Below, piece by piece: positions 1 to 9,600 of a stretch of DNA of 35,569 nt. Position 1 is the stretch's first letter. Each line of letters starts with the position of its first letter. This DNA is from Bryobacterales bacterium (lineage in GTDB: Bacteria > Acidobacteriota > Terriglobia > Bryobacterales > Bryobacteraceae), in the NCBI GenBank assembly GCA_003136215.1, contig PLDO01000596.1, positions 8,418 through 43,986 of the forward strand, written 5' to 3'. A model generated the notes under the pieces. It was not told the origin of the DNA, did not search any database, and worked only from the letters and a program-made list of their open reading frames with translations. Made by a program: the position numbers and the translations under genes.

Positions 1-1
1 C

Positions 2-79
2 AACCCGTTCTCCATCACCCCGGCATTCAAGAATGCCCGAATGAGCTTCAACAGCCGTGAGGAATTCGAGGAATTATGA
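2..79 (+). CDS. C-terminal end of an unidentified protein (partial, cut by window edge)
   Basis: An open frame runs in from the left edge and ends at a TGA at 77-79. The visible 25 residues end in an acidic tail (NSREEFEEL). Nothing here identifies the family. It reads in the same direction as the exporter genes that follow, with about 280 bases between, so it may be another polysaccharide-locus gene. The frame is too short for any firm claim of coding. Confidence 0.4.
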   Translation, partial: NPFSITPAFKNARMSFNSREEFEEL

Positions 80-356
80 CTGGGACATCATGCTATCAGG
101 CATGCTCCGGACAGAGACCGTAAGGCTGAGGTCAACCGCAATAGCACTTTTCGCCGAGAGGAACCTTAATTCTAATTCTGAGTCGTCCCCTAGAAAGCGC
201 TGAAATGGCCAAGATGAAGGCGACCCCGCCGCTTGTCGGCAGTCTCTCAGCGGAGCAAGCGAGTTCGCGGCATCTGAGGGTCTCCCAAGCAGCAGACAGA
301 GGCATTTTCGGCGCCGACCGAATGACGCTATACTCAATGTCTGGACCTCTGAGACG
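80..356 (+). promoter_or_regulatory. Gene-free leader before the first exporter pair; weak promoter candidate
   Basis: No convincing gene is seen in this 277-base stretch. A TATACT at 329-334 fits a -10 box, with a poor -35 candidate (TTTTCG) at 305-310, 18 bases upstream. Transcription from there would begin only about 15 bases before the first possible start of the permease gene at 357. The assignment rests on the -10 box alone. Confidence 0.3.
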
Positions 357-1190
357 ATGGGAGTGTGTATGCTCGGCATCGATCTAGCAGACTGTCCTTT
401 CAACATTATGTGGAATGGCGACAATATCTGGAGCGGCGACTATTCATTTCTGCTGCGCAATCTGGTTCTGAAGGACTTCCGCACGCGTTATCGGAACATG
501 TCCTTGGGAATCTTCTGGTCCCTAGTCAACCCTTTGGTCATGATGGGCGTCCTGACCTTTGTTTTTACGAGAATTTTCCCCAGCACAGCGATACCGAAAT
601 TCCCGGTCTTCGTGCTCTGCGGGATTGTCCCCTTCAACTTTTTCAGCCTGGCTTGGGGCACTGGAACCACATCCATGCTCGACAACGCAAATCTTATTAA
701 ACGCGTGCCCGTGCCCCGGGAGGTGCTTCCCATCTCTAGCGTTTTGGGCAATGCCGTTCACCTGTGCATCCAAGGGTTGCTGTTGTCGTTCATCGCAATC
801 GTTTTTGGCGCCGGAGTGAACCGCTATTGGCTGTTGATCCCACTGATTTTGGCACTCGAAGTCATTTTTTCCTGTGGGTGTGTCCTGTTGTGCTCGGCGT
901 TGGACGTGTACGTCCGAGACATGCGATATATGGTCGAGTCCGCGAGCACGGTTCTCTTCTGGCTGGTGCCGATTTTCTACTCGTTTTCGATGATTCGCCC
1001 AGAGTACGTAGAATTGTACCGCTGGAACCCGTTGGCCGCCGTAGTGCTGGCGCTCCGCGCCGTCATCCTGGAAGCGCAGGCTCCTCCTATGCAGTTGATG
1101 GTCAAGCTATTTGTGGGCTCGTTCACCATGTTTGCTATTGGATGGTACGCGTTCCGCCGGTTAAGCGCTCGCTTTTACGATTATCTCTGA
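357..1190 (+). CDS. ABC-2 type polysaccharide export permease (Wzm/TagG/KpsM-like)
   Basis: Inner-membrane half of an ABC exporter that moves undecaprenyl-linked or lipid-linked polysaccharide to the periplasm. The protein is up to 277 aa, normal for the family, with about six hydrophobic segments. The N-terminal amphipathic part ([20 protein letters not shown]) is the typical ABC-2 membrane entry, and a conserved stretch [12 protein letters not shown] precedes the fifth membrane segment. The start is uncertain: in-frame ATGs lie at 357, 369 and 408, and the last gives the length most like relatives. Its ATPase partner starts 3 bases after its stop, so the two are translationally coupled. A decayed relative of this gene lies at 26.4-26.6 kb. 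The family call is firm; the polymer exported is unknown. Confidence 0.88.
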   Translation: MGVCMLGIDLADCPFNIMWNGDNIWSGDYSFLLRNLVLKDFRTRYRNMSLGIFWSLVNPLVMMGVLTFVFTRIFPSTAIPKFPVFVLCGIVPFNFFSLAWGTGTTSMLDNANLIKRVPVPREVLPISSVLGNAVHLCIQGLLLSFIAIVFGAGVNRYWLLIPLILALEVIFSCGCVLLCSALDVYVRDMRYMVESASTVLFWLVPIFYSFSMIRPEYVELYRWNPLAAVVLALRAVILEAQAPPMQLMVKLFVGSFTMFAIGWYAFRRLSARFYDYL

Positions 1191-1193
1191 GCC

Positions 1194-1934
1194 ATGAACG
1201 TCATCGAATTTGATTCCGTGACCAAGTCATTCGCTATGAACGCGCAACGGACATTTGTGCGTAATCATTTGTCACGTCTGCTATACCGGCGAGAGCGGCA
1301 GCGATTCGTCGCCCTGAGGAAAGTATCCTTCCAAATTCCAAAAGGCCAGACCGTAGGCGTAATCGGAGCCAACGGCGCAGGCAAGAGCACCCTGCTGAGC
1401 CTAGTGTCCGGCCTCTGTCCGCCTGATGCGGGCACGGTTATCGTGCATGGTAGAATCGCCGCCTTGCTACAACTCGGCGCCGGTTTCCACTTGGACCTTA
1501 CGGGAGCCGAGAATCTCCGTTTGAACGCTGCCATGCTGGGCCTTTCCGGTAAGAGGACTGCCGAGATCTTTGACAGCATCGTGGAGTTCTCCGGAATCCG
1601 CCAATTCATCGACGAGCCGTTACGAACATATTCGTCCGGGATGAATATGAGGTTGGCATTTTCGATCGCCGTCCATGTGGACCCGGACATCCTGGTGATC
1701 GACGAAGTACTTTCCGTCGGCGACCAGGCTTTCCAGGCGAAATGCATGGAAAAGATCCTTGAATTCAAACAGCTCGGCAAGACGCTCCTGTTCGTATCCC
1801 ATTCGACCGGCGCCGTGCAAAGCCTGTGCGAGCGGGCACTCTGGCTCGACCATGGCGAATTGGTGATGGACGGGGACGCTACCGAGGTCGTGTCGGTCTA
1901 CGAAGGGCAGTTACCCGAGACACGGAAGCCCTGA
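1194..1934 (+). CDS. ABC polysaccharide exporter ATPase, short form without carbohydrate-binding domain (Wzt/TagH/KpsT-like)
   Basis: Nucleotide-binding subunit that powers the permease encoded just upstream. Walker A GANGAGKST is at residues 58-66, the signature YSSGM near 146-150, Walker B ILVIDE near 166-171, and an H-loop (FVSHS) follows. At 246 aa it ends soon after the ATPase fold. Classical O-antigen Wzt proteins of about 400 aa carry an extra C-terminal domain that recognises the end-modified glycan; that domain is absent here, as in KpsT and TagH. The gene has no clear ribosome-binding site and probably relies on coupling to the permease. Its tail (ERALWLDHGEL) closely matches the fossil at 26.3-26.4 kb. 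Confidence 0.9.
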   Translation: MNVIEFDSVTKSFAMNAQRTFVRNHLSRLLYRRERQRFVALRKVSFQIPKGQTVGVIGANGAGKSTLLSLVSGLCPPDAGTVIVHGRIAALLQLGAGFHLDLTGAENLRLNAAMLGLSGKRTAEIFDSIVEFSGIRQFIDEPLRTYSSGMNMRLAFSIAVHVDPDILVIDEVLSVGDQAFQAKCMEKILEFKQLGKTLLFVSHSTGAVQSLCERALWLDHGELVMDGDATEVVSVYEGQLPETRKP

Positions 1935-2303
1935 ACGGACGGTGACATTGTGAACTTAAGAAAGTTTTGGCGGCAACTCGCAACTTGGCCGAAACCAACC
2001 CGGACGGGGCGCGACTGATGCTGGGACCAGCACCGTTGGTCGAAGTGTGTAAGGCGCCGACCTGCTTCTCGCCTTACCGGTGACATTTACTTCCGCTAAC
2101 TAACTCCGGTACCAAGAATGTCTACTTGTATGCCGGCGGAACCTCTGGCAATAGTGGCTGGCAGACCCTCGGCACCTGGACAGTGCCGTAGGGGTCCCGT
2201 GATCGCACTTAGCGCCAACCGACGTCCTGCTGGAACTGGAAACCAGCGCGGACCAGGTCGACCGCTCCCTGGTGGGGCAATTCGCCCTCAATGCGGATAA
2301 TTG
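1935..2303. other. Gene-free stretch between convergent genes, with coding-like debris
   Basis: This 369-base gap separates the convergent ATPase and sulfotransferase genes. No intact gene is recognised. On the + strand two short frames read like protein: one around 2100-2190 contains YLYAGGTSGNSGWQTLG, and another, about 2209-2325, contains DVLLELETSADQVDRSLVG and runs into the opposing gene's end. They lie in different frames and are broken by stops, which suggests a decayed gene. I could not name the family, and I see no clear terminator hairpin. Confidence 0.3.
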
Positions 2304-3122
2304 CTACATCGGACGCTGAACGGCCGATATGCGGCCACGACGGCTGGGCCACCATGGCAATTCGTGCAATAGCTCGGCGAGGTCCTGCGGATGCTCGATC
2401 AGCATGCGCTCCAGAAGCAGCTTGTTGCTTTCGGACAGACCTTCGAGGGATCGCCCGACAACTCCGACGTTGAACCGACTGTCGTGGACGTCCGTGTCGA
2501 GGATACCCTGGAGCCGTCCATAATCGCACTCCATACCATGGGCCTGGATGATCCGGGAGAAAAATGCGACCTTATCCCGCACCATCTCCTCGTATTTGCA
2601 CCGGATCAGCCATTCGCAGGCTCTCACCCGCCTCCACCCCAGGTGGAAAGAGATTAACCAAGGTAGCCCGTATTGGATCAGGAACTTGTGACGTGCGTCC
2701 CTGGATCGGTTGCGATATTCCGCGTCGTTATCGATGTAAACGGCCGAAGTTTCCCAGTGCTCCCTGAGTATGTGATTGTCCAGTGAGAGAATGGTATCCC
2801 CCAGATTCCGCCACAAGTAAACCACCTTGATCCGGTGCTGCTCGATCAGTTTCAGATTTGGCGGGTACGGCTTGATGTGCAGATGAAGCACAAACCGCGA
2901 TCCAAGCGCAGGCGTGAAATGCGATTCCTGCAGATTCTGCTCGCGGTAGCCATAGTAGTCGAGAATAGAATCCGCAAAGTGGGCATCCAGATATCGGGCG
3001 AGTATCCTGGACACATAAGTTGAGCCGCTTTTTACCGAGCAAGCGACGAGCACCCGAACTGCCGACGCATTCGCGCAATCATCCACGGATTTCCCTTCGG
3101 TGGCCACGCTGTTCCAGCCCAT
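2304..3122 (-). CDS. Sulfotransferase-family protein (PAPS-dependent), probably acting on a glycan
   Basis: Likely transfers sulfate from PAPS to a sugar hydroxyl. An N-terminal P-loop-like 5'-phosphosulfate motif (SVKSGSTYV, residues 29-37) follows the first beta strand, and a 3'-phosphate-binding segment VVYLWRNLGDTILSL (about residues 100-114) supplies the expected Arg and Ser. A later GRSLEGLSE segment resembles the second PAPS contact. The 272-aa length is normal for the family. No signal peptide is seen, so it should act in the cytoplasm before export. A glycosyltransferase gene lies 101 bases upstream. The start at 3122 is the only ATG before the P-loop and has a weak ribosome-binding site. 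The substrate is inferred from context only. Confidence 0.75.
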   Translation of the reverse strand: MGWNSVATEGKSVDDCANASAVRVLVACSVKSGSTYVSRILARYLDAHFADSILDYYGYREQNLQESHFTPALGSRFVLHLHIKPYPPNLKLIEQHRIKVVYLWRNLGDTILSLDNHILREHWETSAVYIDNDAEYRNRSRDARHKFLIQYGLPWLISFHLGWRRVRACEWLIRCKYEEMVRDKVAFFSRIIQAHGMECDYGRLQGILDTDVHDSRFNVGVVGRSLEGLSESNKLLLERMLIEHPQDLAELLHELPWWPSRRGRISAVQRPM

Positions 3123-3223
3123 CTTATCTATTCCCGCTTGCCAGGGTCAAGCTCAAAGGCCAGAGTGGCCGTGCGTGGATAGGACCGATTGTGGTCTCGA
3201 ACAGTCCGCAGGACCGCTAACAT

Positions 3224-4450
3224 TCAACCGAAACTCTGCACGCCCAGTGCCTTGATCAACCCCGTTGAGACGCGCTGGGAGGCCTTCGAGAGCACCATCC
3301 AAATGCCCCCTTTACGGTACGCATCCTGCACTTGCAGGCAGAGAATTCGGAGATCGCGGGCGATACGTTCCAGTACGATCCCGCTTAGATATGCGCGCGT
3401 CAGATGGCTGGGGCGCCCAAGAAGTCCGGCACGAGTTTCGCGGATGCAGTCGCTCCAAACGCCGGCCACATTCACAACACAGTACTTTTGCCGCACGTCT
3501 TCTTCGCCGCGTCTGGCGATCCGCTCGCGTTGATCGGGTTGCAGCGCCAACAGCAGGAGCGCAGAGAGCCATGCTTTGTCTGAAGAATCCACCAGCAATC
3601 CCGTGACTCCGGGTACTACGGAGCCCTGATAAGGGGGCAGATCGGAGTACACGCCTGCAATGCCGCAAGCTCCGTACTCGCGGTATTTGTTGTTGGTTTT
3701 TGCCCGGTTCGCTGAGTGGTCGCGAAGGGGTGCCATTCCGATGGCCCAGTTCCGCCCGGCCTGGAACCGGATGAAATCGGCATAGGAACTCGTGTGCTCG
3801 AAGAATCGGATTCTCGGGCCTGGTTGGACGCCTCGGGGCATCACACCGCAAAATTCGAAGACCGCATTCGGGATGCGATCGAGAACCGGCTGAATCACCG
3901 GACGAATCAGCTCCAGGTCGTCGCTTCGACTTGGGCTGCCGGCGAAGCCGATCCGGAGCTCCGGAGTCTGTTCCCGGATACAGCCGTCAATCAAGCCAAA
4001 ATCGAAAAATGCCGGCAGCACGCGGAGGCGGGAGCTAAACCGCTGGAGGTAAGACGCAAGAACTTCTGAATTGGTGAGAACCTGATTCGCATGGGACACC
4101 GCAAACTCCAGAGACTGCCTGACATCGGCATCGCGGTAATATTGCCCGACCGGAGAATCGTCTTGGAGTTCCCAGAAGTTATCGTCGATGTAGTAAAGAT
4201 ATGGATGATTCGCGCGACGCAGCAGTTCGATCCAAAGCCCGAGGCCCGGATCCCCACAGCGCACAAACAGTGGAATGGTCCGGCGGTCCAGATGGCTAAA
4301 CGTCAGGGAGGCCAGACTTACCTTGCGGTAGCAAACCCCGAAGGGGCGACAGCTAATCAGGAGCCGTTCAACCAGCTGAGTAGTGGCAATCTCGCCCTCG
4401 ATCACCATCAATACGGACAAGTCCGCGTGGTTCAACTTATCGACCCTCAC
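3224..4450 (-). CDS. GT4-like (GT-B fold) glycosyltransferase
   Basis: A 408-aa cytoplasmic glycosyltransferase of GT-B type. The second Rossmann half is clear from LRIGFAGSPSRSDDLELI onward, and GVYSDLPPY...GVTGLLVD is the typical C-terminal nucleotide-sugar region. The N-terminal half contains LYYIDDNFWELQDD, where related proteins have YLMDDDL. The protein matches the middle domain of the 1079-aa glycosyltransferase at 6694-9933 over most of its length, so the two are paralogues. The GTG start (4448-4450) overlaps the stop of the upstream methyltransferase gene as GTGA, showing translational coupling. Donor and acceptor are unknown. Confidence 0.82.
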   Translation of the reverse strand: MRVDKLNHADLSVLMVIEGEIATTQLVERLLISCRPFGVCYRKVSLASLTFSHLDRRTIPLFVRCGDPGLGLWIELLRRANHPYLYYIDDNFWELQDDSPVGQYYRDADVRQSLEFAVSHANQVLTNSEVLASYLQRFSSRLRVLPAFFDFGLIDGCIREQTPELRIGFAGSPSRSDDLELIRPVIQPVLDRIPNAVFEFCGVMPRGVQPGPRIRFFEHTSSYADFIRFQAGRNWAIGMAPLRDHSANRAKTNNKYREYGACGIAGVYSDLPPYQGSVVPGVTGLLVDSSDKAWLSALLLLALQPDQRERIARRGEEDVRQKYCVVNVAGVWSDCIRETRAGLLGRPSHLTRAYLSGIVLERIARDLRILCLQVQDAYRKGGIWMVLSKASQRVSTGLIKALGVQSFG

Positions 4451-6681
4451 TGAAACAAGACGCAGGGAAAGAACTGCGTGGCGCCGCGCAACAGGGCCCC
4501 CCTGGCCAATTCATAAACCTGTACGGGCGCGTCGACATCTCTGACGAAAACCCGCAGCAACCAGCCCTTCCTTAAGCCGGCGAGGGGGGCAGGCAGTTGA
4601 AACTCGGTGATTCCATCGCCATGGAGGGCCGCCAGTTGCAAGCACACTTGCGTCAGGATCTCGGAGTCGGCGGAAACAATCTCGATCCCGACGATCCCTG
4701 AGAATCCAGGCAACATTGGCCGTATTGCGAGGGAAACGGACGCCAGGCGGTCTAATTCGAAGGGGATTGCGTACTCCCGGTAGGGCACCTCACTCAAGTC
4801 GTTACTGAGAACTAGGCAGGCCCTCGCGGCGTGAAAGTGGCCATCGCAATATTCTCGTAAGGCAACGAACCGCTTGGGCAACCCCTGATGCTGGCTATCC
4901 CGGCCAATGAGAAAGCCGCCCGCCCGCACCATGTGGGCAAGCTCAGGAGTGCGAGCCTCGAGGCAAAGGGCGCTGAGAGATCGCTTTGCTACGCCCCAGA
5001 GTGTTTTCCAACGCTCACCCTCCTGGGCGGCTTCCGCCGCCTCTCTCCTGGCAGCGGCGACCTCCAAACCGAGCGCCTCTTCTTTTTGGCGTTGCAGGCC
5101 CAACAGGGCTGTCACGGTCTCAAGTTCCGCCCGGGTCAGGCCAAGCTTAGCCCTCAGTACGTCGTTGGATTCCAGGTTAGCCCGAAGATCGCGAACCTGC
5201 CCCATCAAAGACGAGGCCTCCGCTTGCGAAGCGGCTGCGCCCGCAGCCTCCCGTCGAAGATCCACCCGGGCAGACTCCAGTTCGCGCCCGATTCCAGCCG
5301 CCTCATCGCGCAGGATTCGATTGTACGCTGCGGTGTCATGTAACTCGATTGTCGCACGACTAACTACTTCCGTTTGAGCGGCGCAGTGTTCGTGTAGACG
5401 GGTGATTTCCCCGGTGAGGCGTACCGTGTGAGCCCGCCATTCGTTAATTTCGTCTTTCGCTCCCGACAACTCCGGCCGCAGCCGCTCTGAAACCTGCGCC
5501 TCCGCCGCGCAGGCCTGGCGCGCCGCTTCGAGTTGACTGGTGAGTAGCGCCTCGCGCGCTTGGAGTTCACCATGATCTCTCCTCAGCGAGATCAGTTCGG
5601 TTTTCAGATGCTCAGACTCTGCCCTATCGCCCGCGTACGGCTGGCGTAGCTCTGCCAGCTCACTTGTCAGAATCGTTTCTTTCGCGAGCGCCTGGTCGCG
5701 ATCCTGGATGGCCCTGACCTTGGCCTCGATAAGTTGGACAATCTCTCCCTTGGCGCCCACGATTGAGGCTTTTGCATCGAGCAAATGGTTTCGTAAGTCA
5801 AGGCTCTCTGCGAGCGCCGTCGAGAGACTGGAGCATTGTTGGTGATGCTCGAGGCGCAGTTCCTGCAGAAGAGTCTTGTGACGTTCCAGATCGGCGGTCA
5901 ACTCCTCCACGCGCTTGGATTGCGTTGCTGCCGGGGCATCCACCGCTCGGGATTCCAGTTCTACTTCCAAGCGTGCAATGGCTGCCCGCGCTTCTTCCAC
6001 GTCAGTCGTACTCTTCTGAAGTAGCATTCCTCGCCCTCGGTTTCTTAGCAGTGGGATATATTCCGGTTCGTACGGCTGAAACTCGGCTACATAATCGTCG
6101 AACGGCCTGCCTCCACCCTCTCCGTCGCCTTTCCAAACGATCAGGTGGTACATGATCTGCTCGCAGACATCCGTCCGCTCCTGACGCAATCGCCTCTGTT
6201 CGGACGAAGGCAGGCCCGCATACCTGGGAAAGTAGAAGTATTCCATACGAACAAGACGGATGTCGATTCCAGGGTTCGAGTTATCCGTTTTGGACAGGCC
6301 CCATTGATACGCGTGGGGATGGTTGTACTCCTCCGGATCGACTGGGGTATCCGGGTGGTCAGTCCAGAACCGGGGTGTATGCTCGTTGAAAACGCACTTG
6401 TGATACGGATTTGCCCAGTTCAATTTCTGTTCGCTGTATGGCGCGATGATGCACAGTTGCGTCCCGTGCTTACAAATCCGATAGACCTCTTGGATGGTGG
6501 CAAGCAGCTTTTCGACATGCTCCAAGGAGTGCGAAGCTAAGAGTAAATCGACCGAATCTTCGCGAAAGGGTAAGATCCGGTTCATATCCGCGACGACGTC
6601 GACCCCGGCAAGAGGGTATCGGTCCACTCCAATGAAGCCGGGTTGCTTCTTTGTTCCACAGCCCAAGTCAATGCGCAGCAT
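4447..6681 (-). CDS. SAM methyltransferase fused to a ~335-residue coiled coil and a C-terminal beta-rich domain
   Basis: Residues 1-200 form a class I methyltransferase: DLGCGT at 5-10, GVD at 18-20 and ASHSLEHV at 49-56. From about 226 to 560 the chain is Glu/Arg/Ala/Leu-rich with heptad character and almost no proline, i.e. a long coiled coil. Residues from about 569 to 744 look like a compact beta domain (for example FELDRLASVSLAIRP and KGWLLRVFVRDVD). The layout recalls WbdD-type chain terminators, where end-modification and a coiled-coil ruler set O-antigen length; unlike WbdD no kinase domain is seen, and the C-terminal domain is unassigned. It is coupled to the downstream glycosyltransferase by a 4-base overlap and starts 12 bases after the triple glycosyltransferase stop. 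The methyltransferase call is firm; the ruler role is inference. Confidence 0.8.
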   Translation of the reverse strand: MLRIDLGCGTKKQPGFIGVDRYPLAGVDVVADMNRILPFREDSVDLLLASHSLEHVEKLLATIQEVYRICKHGTQLCIIAPYSEQKLNWANPYHKCVFNEHTPRFWTDHPDTPVDPEEYNHPHAYQWGLSKTDNSNPGIDIRLVRMEYFYFPRYAGLPSSEQRRLRQERTDVCEQIMYHLIVWKGDGEGGGRPFDDYVAEFQPYEPEYIPLLRNRGRGMLLQKSTTDVEEARAAIARLEVELESRAVDAPAATQSKRVEELTADLERHKTLLQELRLEHHQQCSSLSTALAESLDLRNHLLDAKASIVGAKGEIVQLIEAKVRAIQDRDQALAKETILTSELAELRQPYAGDRAESEHLKTELISLRRDHGELQAREALLTSQLEAARQACAAEAQVSERLRPELSGAKDEINEWRAHTVRLTGEITRLHEHCAAQTEVVSRATIELHDTAAYNRILRDEAAGIGRELESARVDLRREAAGAAASQAEASSLMGQVRDLRANLESNDVLRAKLGLTRAELETVTALLGLQRQKEEALGLEVAAARREAAEAAQEGERWKTLWGVAKRSLSALCLEARTPELAHMVRAGGFLIGRDSQHQGLPKRFVALREYCDGHFHAARACLVLSNDLSEVPYREYAIPFELDRLASVSLAIRPMLPGFSGIVGIEIVSADSEILTQVCLQLAALHGDGITEFQLPAPLAGLRKGWLLRVFVRDVDAPVQVYELARGALLRGATQFFPCVLFQ

Positions 6682-6693
6682 CAGACACCCCGC

Positions 6694-9600
6694 TTATTCC
6701 GCCAGTTGCATGTCGCTATTGATTTCGTGAAGGCGCGATCGCAGGAGTTCCAGTGCCCCACAGGCATCGGGGGTGAGAAGCGGCGCGCGGCCGTCCATTA
6801 TCGTGGAAAGTTCAGGAGCAGAAATGGCCGACTTGTCCATGCATCGAGCCTGTCCAACCGCTGCCTGGCGATAGAGCCTGAAAAGTTCTGTGGAAACGGA
6901 GTACCCGGAACATTCCGCGCAAACCACTTCTCGAGCAAGACTCGTCTTCTCGCGCCAACTGTCGGGGCTCAATCCGAGAGCCTCGGTCAGCGCCCGGCAG
7001 ATGGAGGCGGCGGTGTTGTCGGGCATCAGAATTCCGGTGCGGCGGGAGACGACCTCTCCGATACCGCCGACATTCGGTGCGATAACAAGCCGGCCGGCAG
7101 CCATCGCCTCCAGAATCGCCTGAGGCAGCGACTCCCAGTCGCTGGCACATATCACGGCGTCGAGATCGCGCAGCGCCGCGACGGTGTCTGTGACGAAGCC
7201 GGGGAAACTCACGAGATCCGACACGCCGTATCGCTCCGCCATCTCCCTGCAGGCGGCGAGGTAATCCGGGAAAAAATGATCGTAGCCGTACAGGCGAAGC
7301 CGGACACCGATATCGCACTGTTTCTTGAGCAATCCGACGGCTTCTATTGCCTGTAACTGACCCTTCCGAGGCTGCAAGGTTCCGAATAGCCCAATGGTCA
7401 GATCGCCGCCAGCGGCACGAGAGGCAACCGCGTTCGACGCATCTCCTTCCCTGAAATACTCGTCCGGCACGTAGGCTAGGATTCGTTGGGCAGGTGCGTC
7501 GAGAACCTCGCTCCAGCGGTTGGCATAGAGAAGGGAATCCGAATGGACCACGTCACAATGAAACACGTCTGCTCGAGCATCGGACTCGGTGGCGTATAGG
7601 GACGCGGCATGTGGGATGCCCAGACGGCGCGCGGCCTCCCCCACTTCGCGCATCAGGGTAACAGAGTGCACGAGCGAGATTCGATTTTGCCGCAGCCAAC
7701 GCATGATTGCCGCGATCGCCGATTCGTCGAGTTGTCTCGACACATCCATCTCAGTTTCCACCGTCAGAGGCAGATAGGCAATAGCCATTCCCAGAGCAGT
7801 TGCCCTGTGCTGAACCTCTTCCACCATAGCGCTTACGCAAGAGGGAAGTACCAATACCGGCTCGAATTGAAAAGCCTGAGCCAGAACAGCATGGCGCAAC
7901 AGGTGATTCTCGGCGCCCCCCAGATAAGGGCTGTGGCAAAAGTAGGCAATTCGGGGTTTACCGGTAGGAGCCCGACCCAGCAAACCGTGCAAAACTGCGG
8001 CCTCCAGCGCAGCGGCGAGTCTTGGCGCCTGTACTTCAGTGGTGAATTCCCGCTCAACGCACTGAATGGCCCGCGCGACCATACCTTTACGTTCGGCATA
8101 AGGCAGGGATGCCGCTCTCAGAAGCGCCGCGGTCCAGGCCTCCACAGTGTTTTGGCATTTGATGCCGTTGACTCCGTCAACAACGGGGCGATAAGGCTCG
8201 ACGTCGGAGTACACGCCGAGCGCACCCGCCGACGTAAACTCCAGGAACTTGATGGGGCATTTGGAGCGCTTGGCACGCTTCCCACCAAACAGGGGGGCGA
8301 TCATTATATCGAAACCGCCGGAGGTGAGGCGGTCCAGGTACTCCTCGTAACTGAAGGTGAACGGTTTGCAGCGATATGGCGAATGCAATTGGTCGAGGCC
8401 GTCAGGCGTAAAACCCCAGAACTCAAACTCAACGTTCCGCCCCAACTGCCGACTGACTTCCACGATGGCCTGCCACAACACCGCGAATTCCTCGCGTCGA
8501 GCTGAACCTCCGGCAAATCCGATCTTTAAAGGTCCGCAGCCGCATTCCGCTTGATCGCCGAGTCTGGACCGTGCAGCGGCGAGTCGTTCTCGCCGGATAT
8601 TCGTTTCCAAGACAATGTTCCGCGGATTCAGCTCTTGGACCGACTCCTTTGTTGCCGCCGAGTACGTGATGACGAGGTCGGCGCCGCGGATTAAGGACTG
8701 AAGCGCCAGGTAGCAAGGCGTACCGGGGGCGAGGTAACCGAACTCCTCGGAGATTTCATGAATAGTTGTGAGGTCGTCGTCCATCAGGTAAATGACCGGC
8801 TTGCCGTATCGCCGCGCGATCTCCACCAATTGCTCCGCGTGCTGGTCGATGGCCCGATAGAGCAACAGAATATCCACGCAGCGGATTGTCGCCTCATCAG
8901 CTTGCAGTTGCGGCACAAAGGTGAAGGCGAAGTCACCGGCAAGGATCTCCGCATAATTGCCGATCATAATATCGACGGTAGTGTCGAAATGAGCCTTGAC
9001 GGACAGTACGTGAAGAGGCCGAGTTCTGGGAGGGCGGACCGCCGGCCAAATGTGGCGAAAACGAGATTGATACGGCGCAACCTGCTGGCGCCAAACGGCA
9101 TCGACTTTGCTCGCGCCGAGGTGCTTCAGGTGATCGAGACCATCGATCACGTAAGATCTCAGCGCTTCGGGCCGCAAACTCGCAGTGCGGTCCAAGGCCA
9201 TATGGGACCGGACCACAATTAGGTCGGCAGGTATGGTTTTGCCGATGGAGTCCGCCATCCCACCCTCGACGATGCTTACCGTCTCGTCGACCGATAGAAA
9301 TGCGGCATGACGCCCCCAGCGCAGCCACAGGTCCCAGTCGCAGAGTCGACGCATCACCAGATGCATGTCATAGCCGCCCAACCGCTCCCAGACGCTCCGG
9401 CGATGAACAACGCTGTTATTTGCGATGAAGTTTCCTGCGACGAGTCGGGAGTAGTTAAAAGGACCTCCCAGCATGATCTCCCTGCCGTCCACAGTGCACT
9501 TGCAAACGCCATAAGCGATTTCGACGCCAGGGTCTTTGCGCAATTCGCCAACCAGTGTGGCGAGAGCTGCATCCGTCCACTGGTCGTCATCGAACTGATA

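Noticed and set aside
7609-8505. A 298-codon + strand frame inside the triple glycosyltransferase gene
   Set aside because: Antisense shadow; no motif and no ribosome-binding site, and the minus-strand domains continue unbroken through it.
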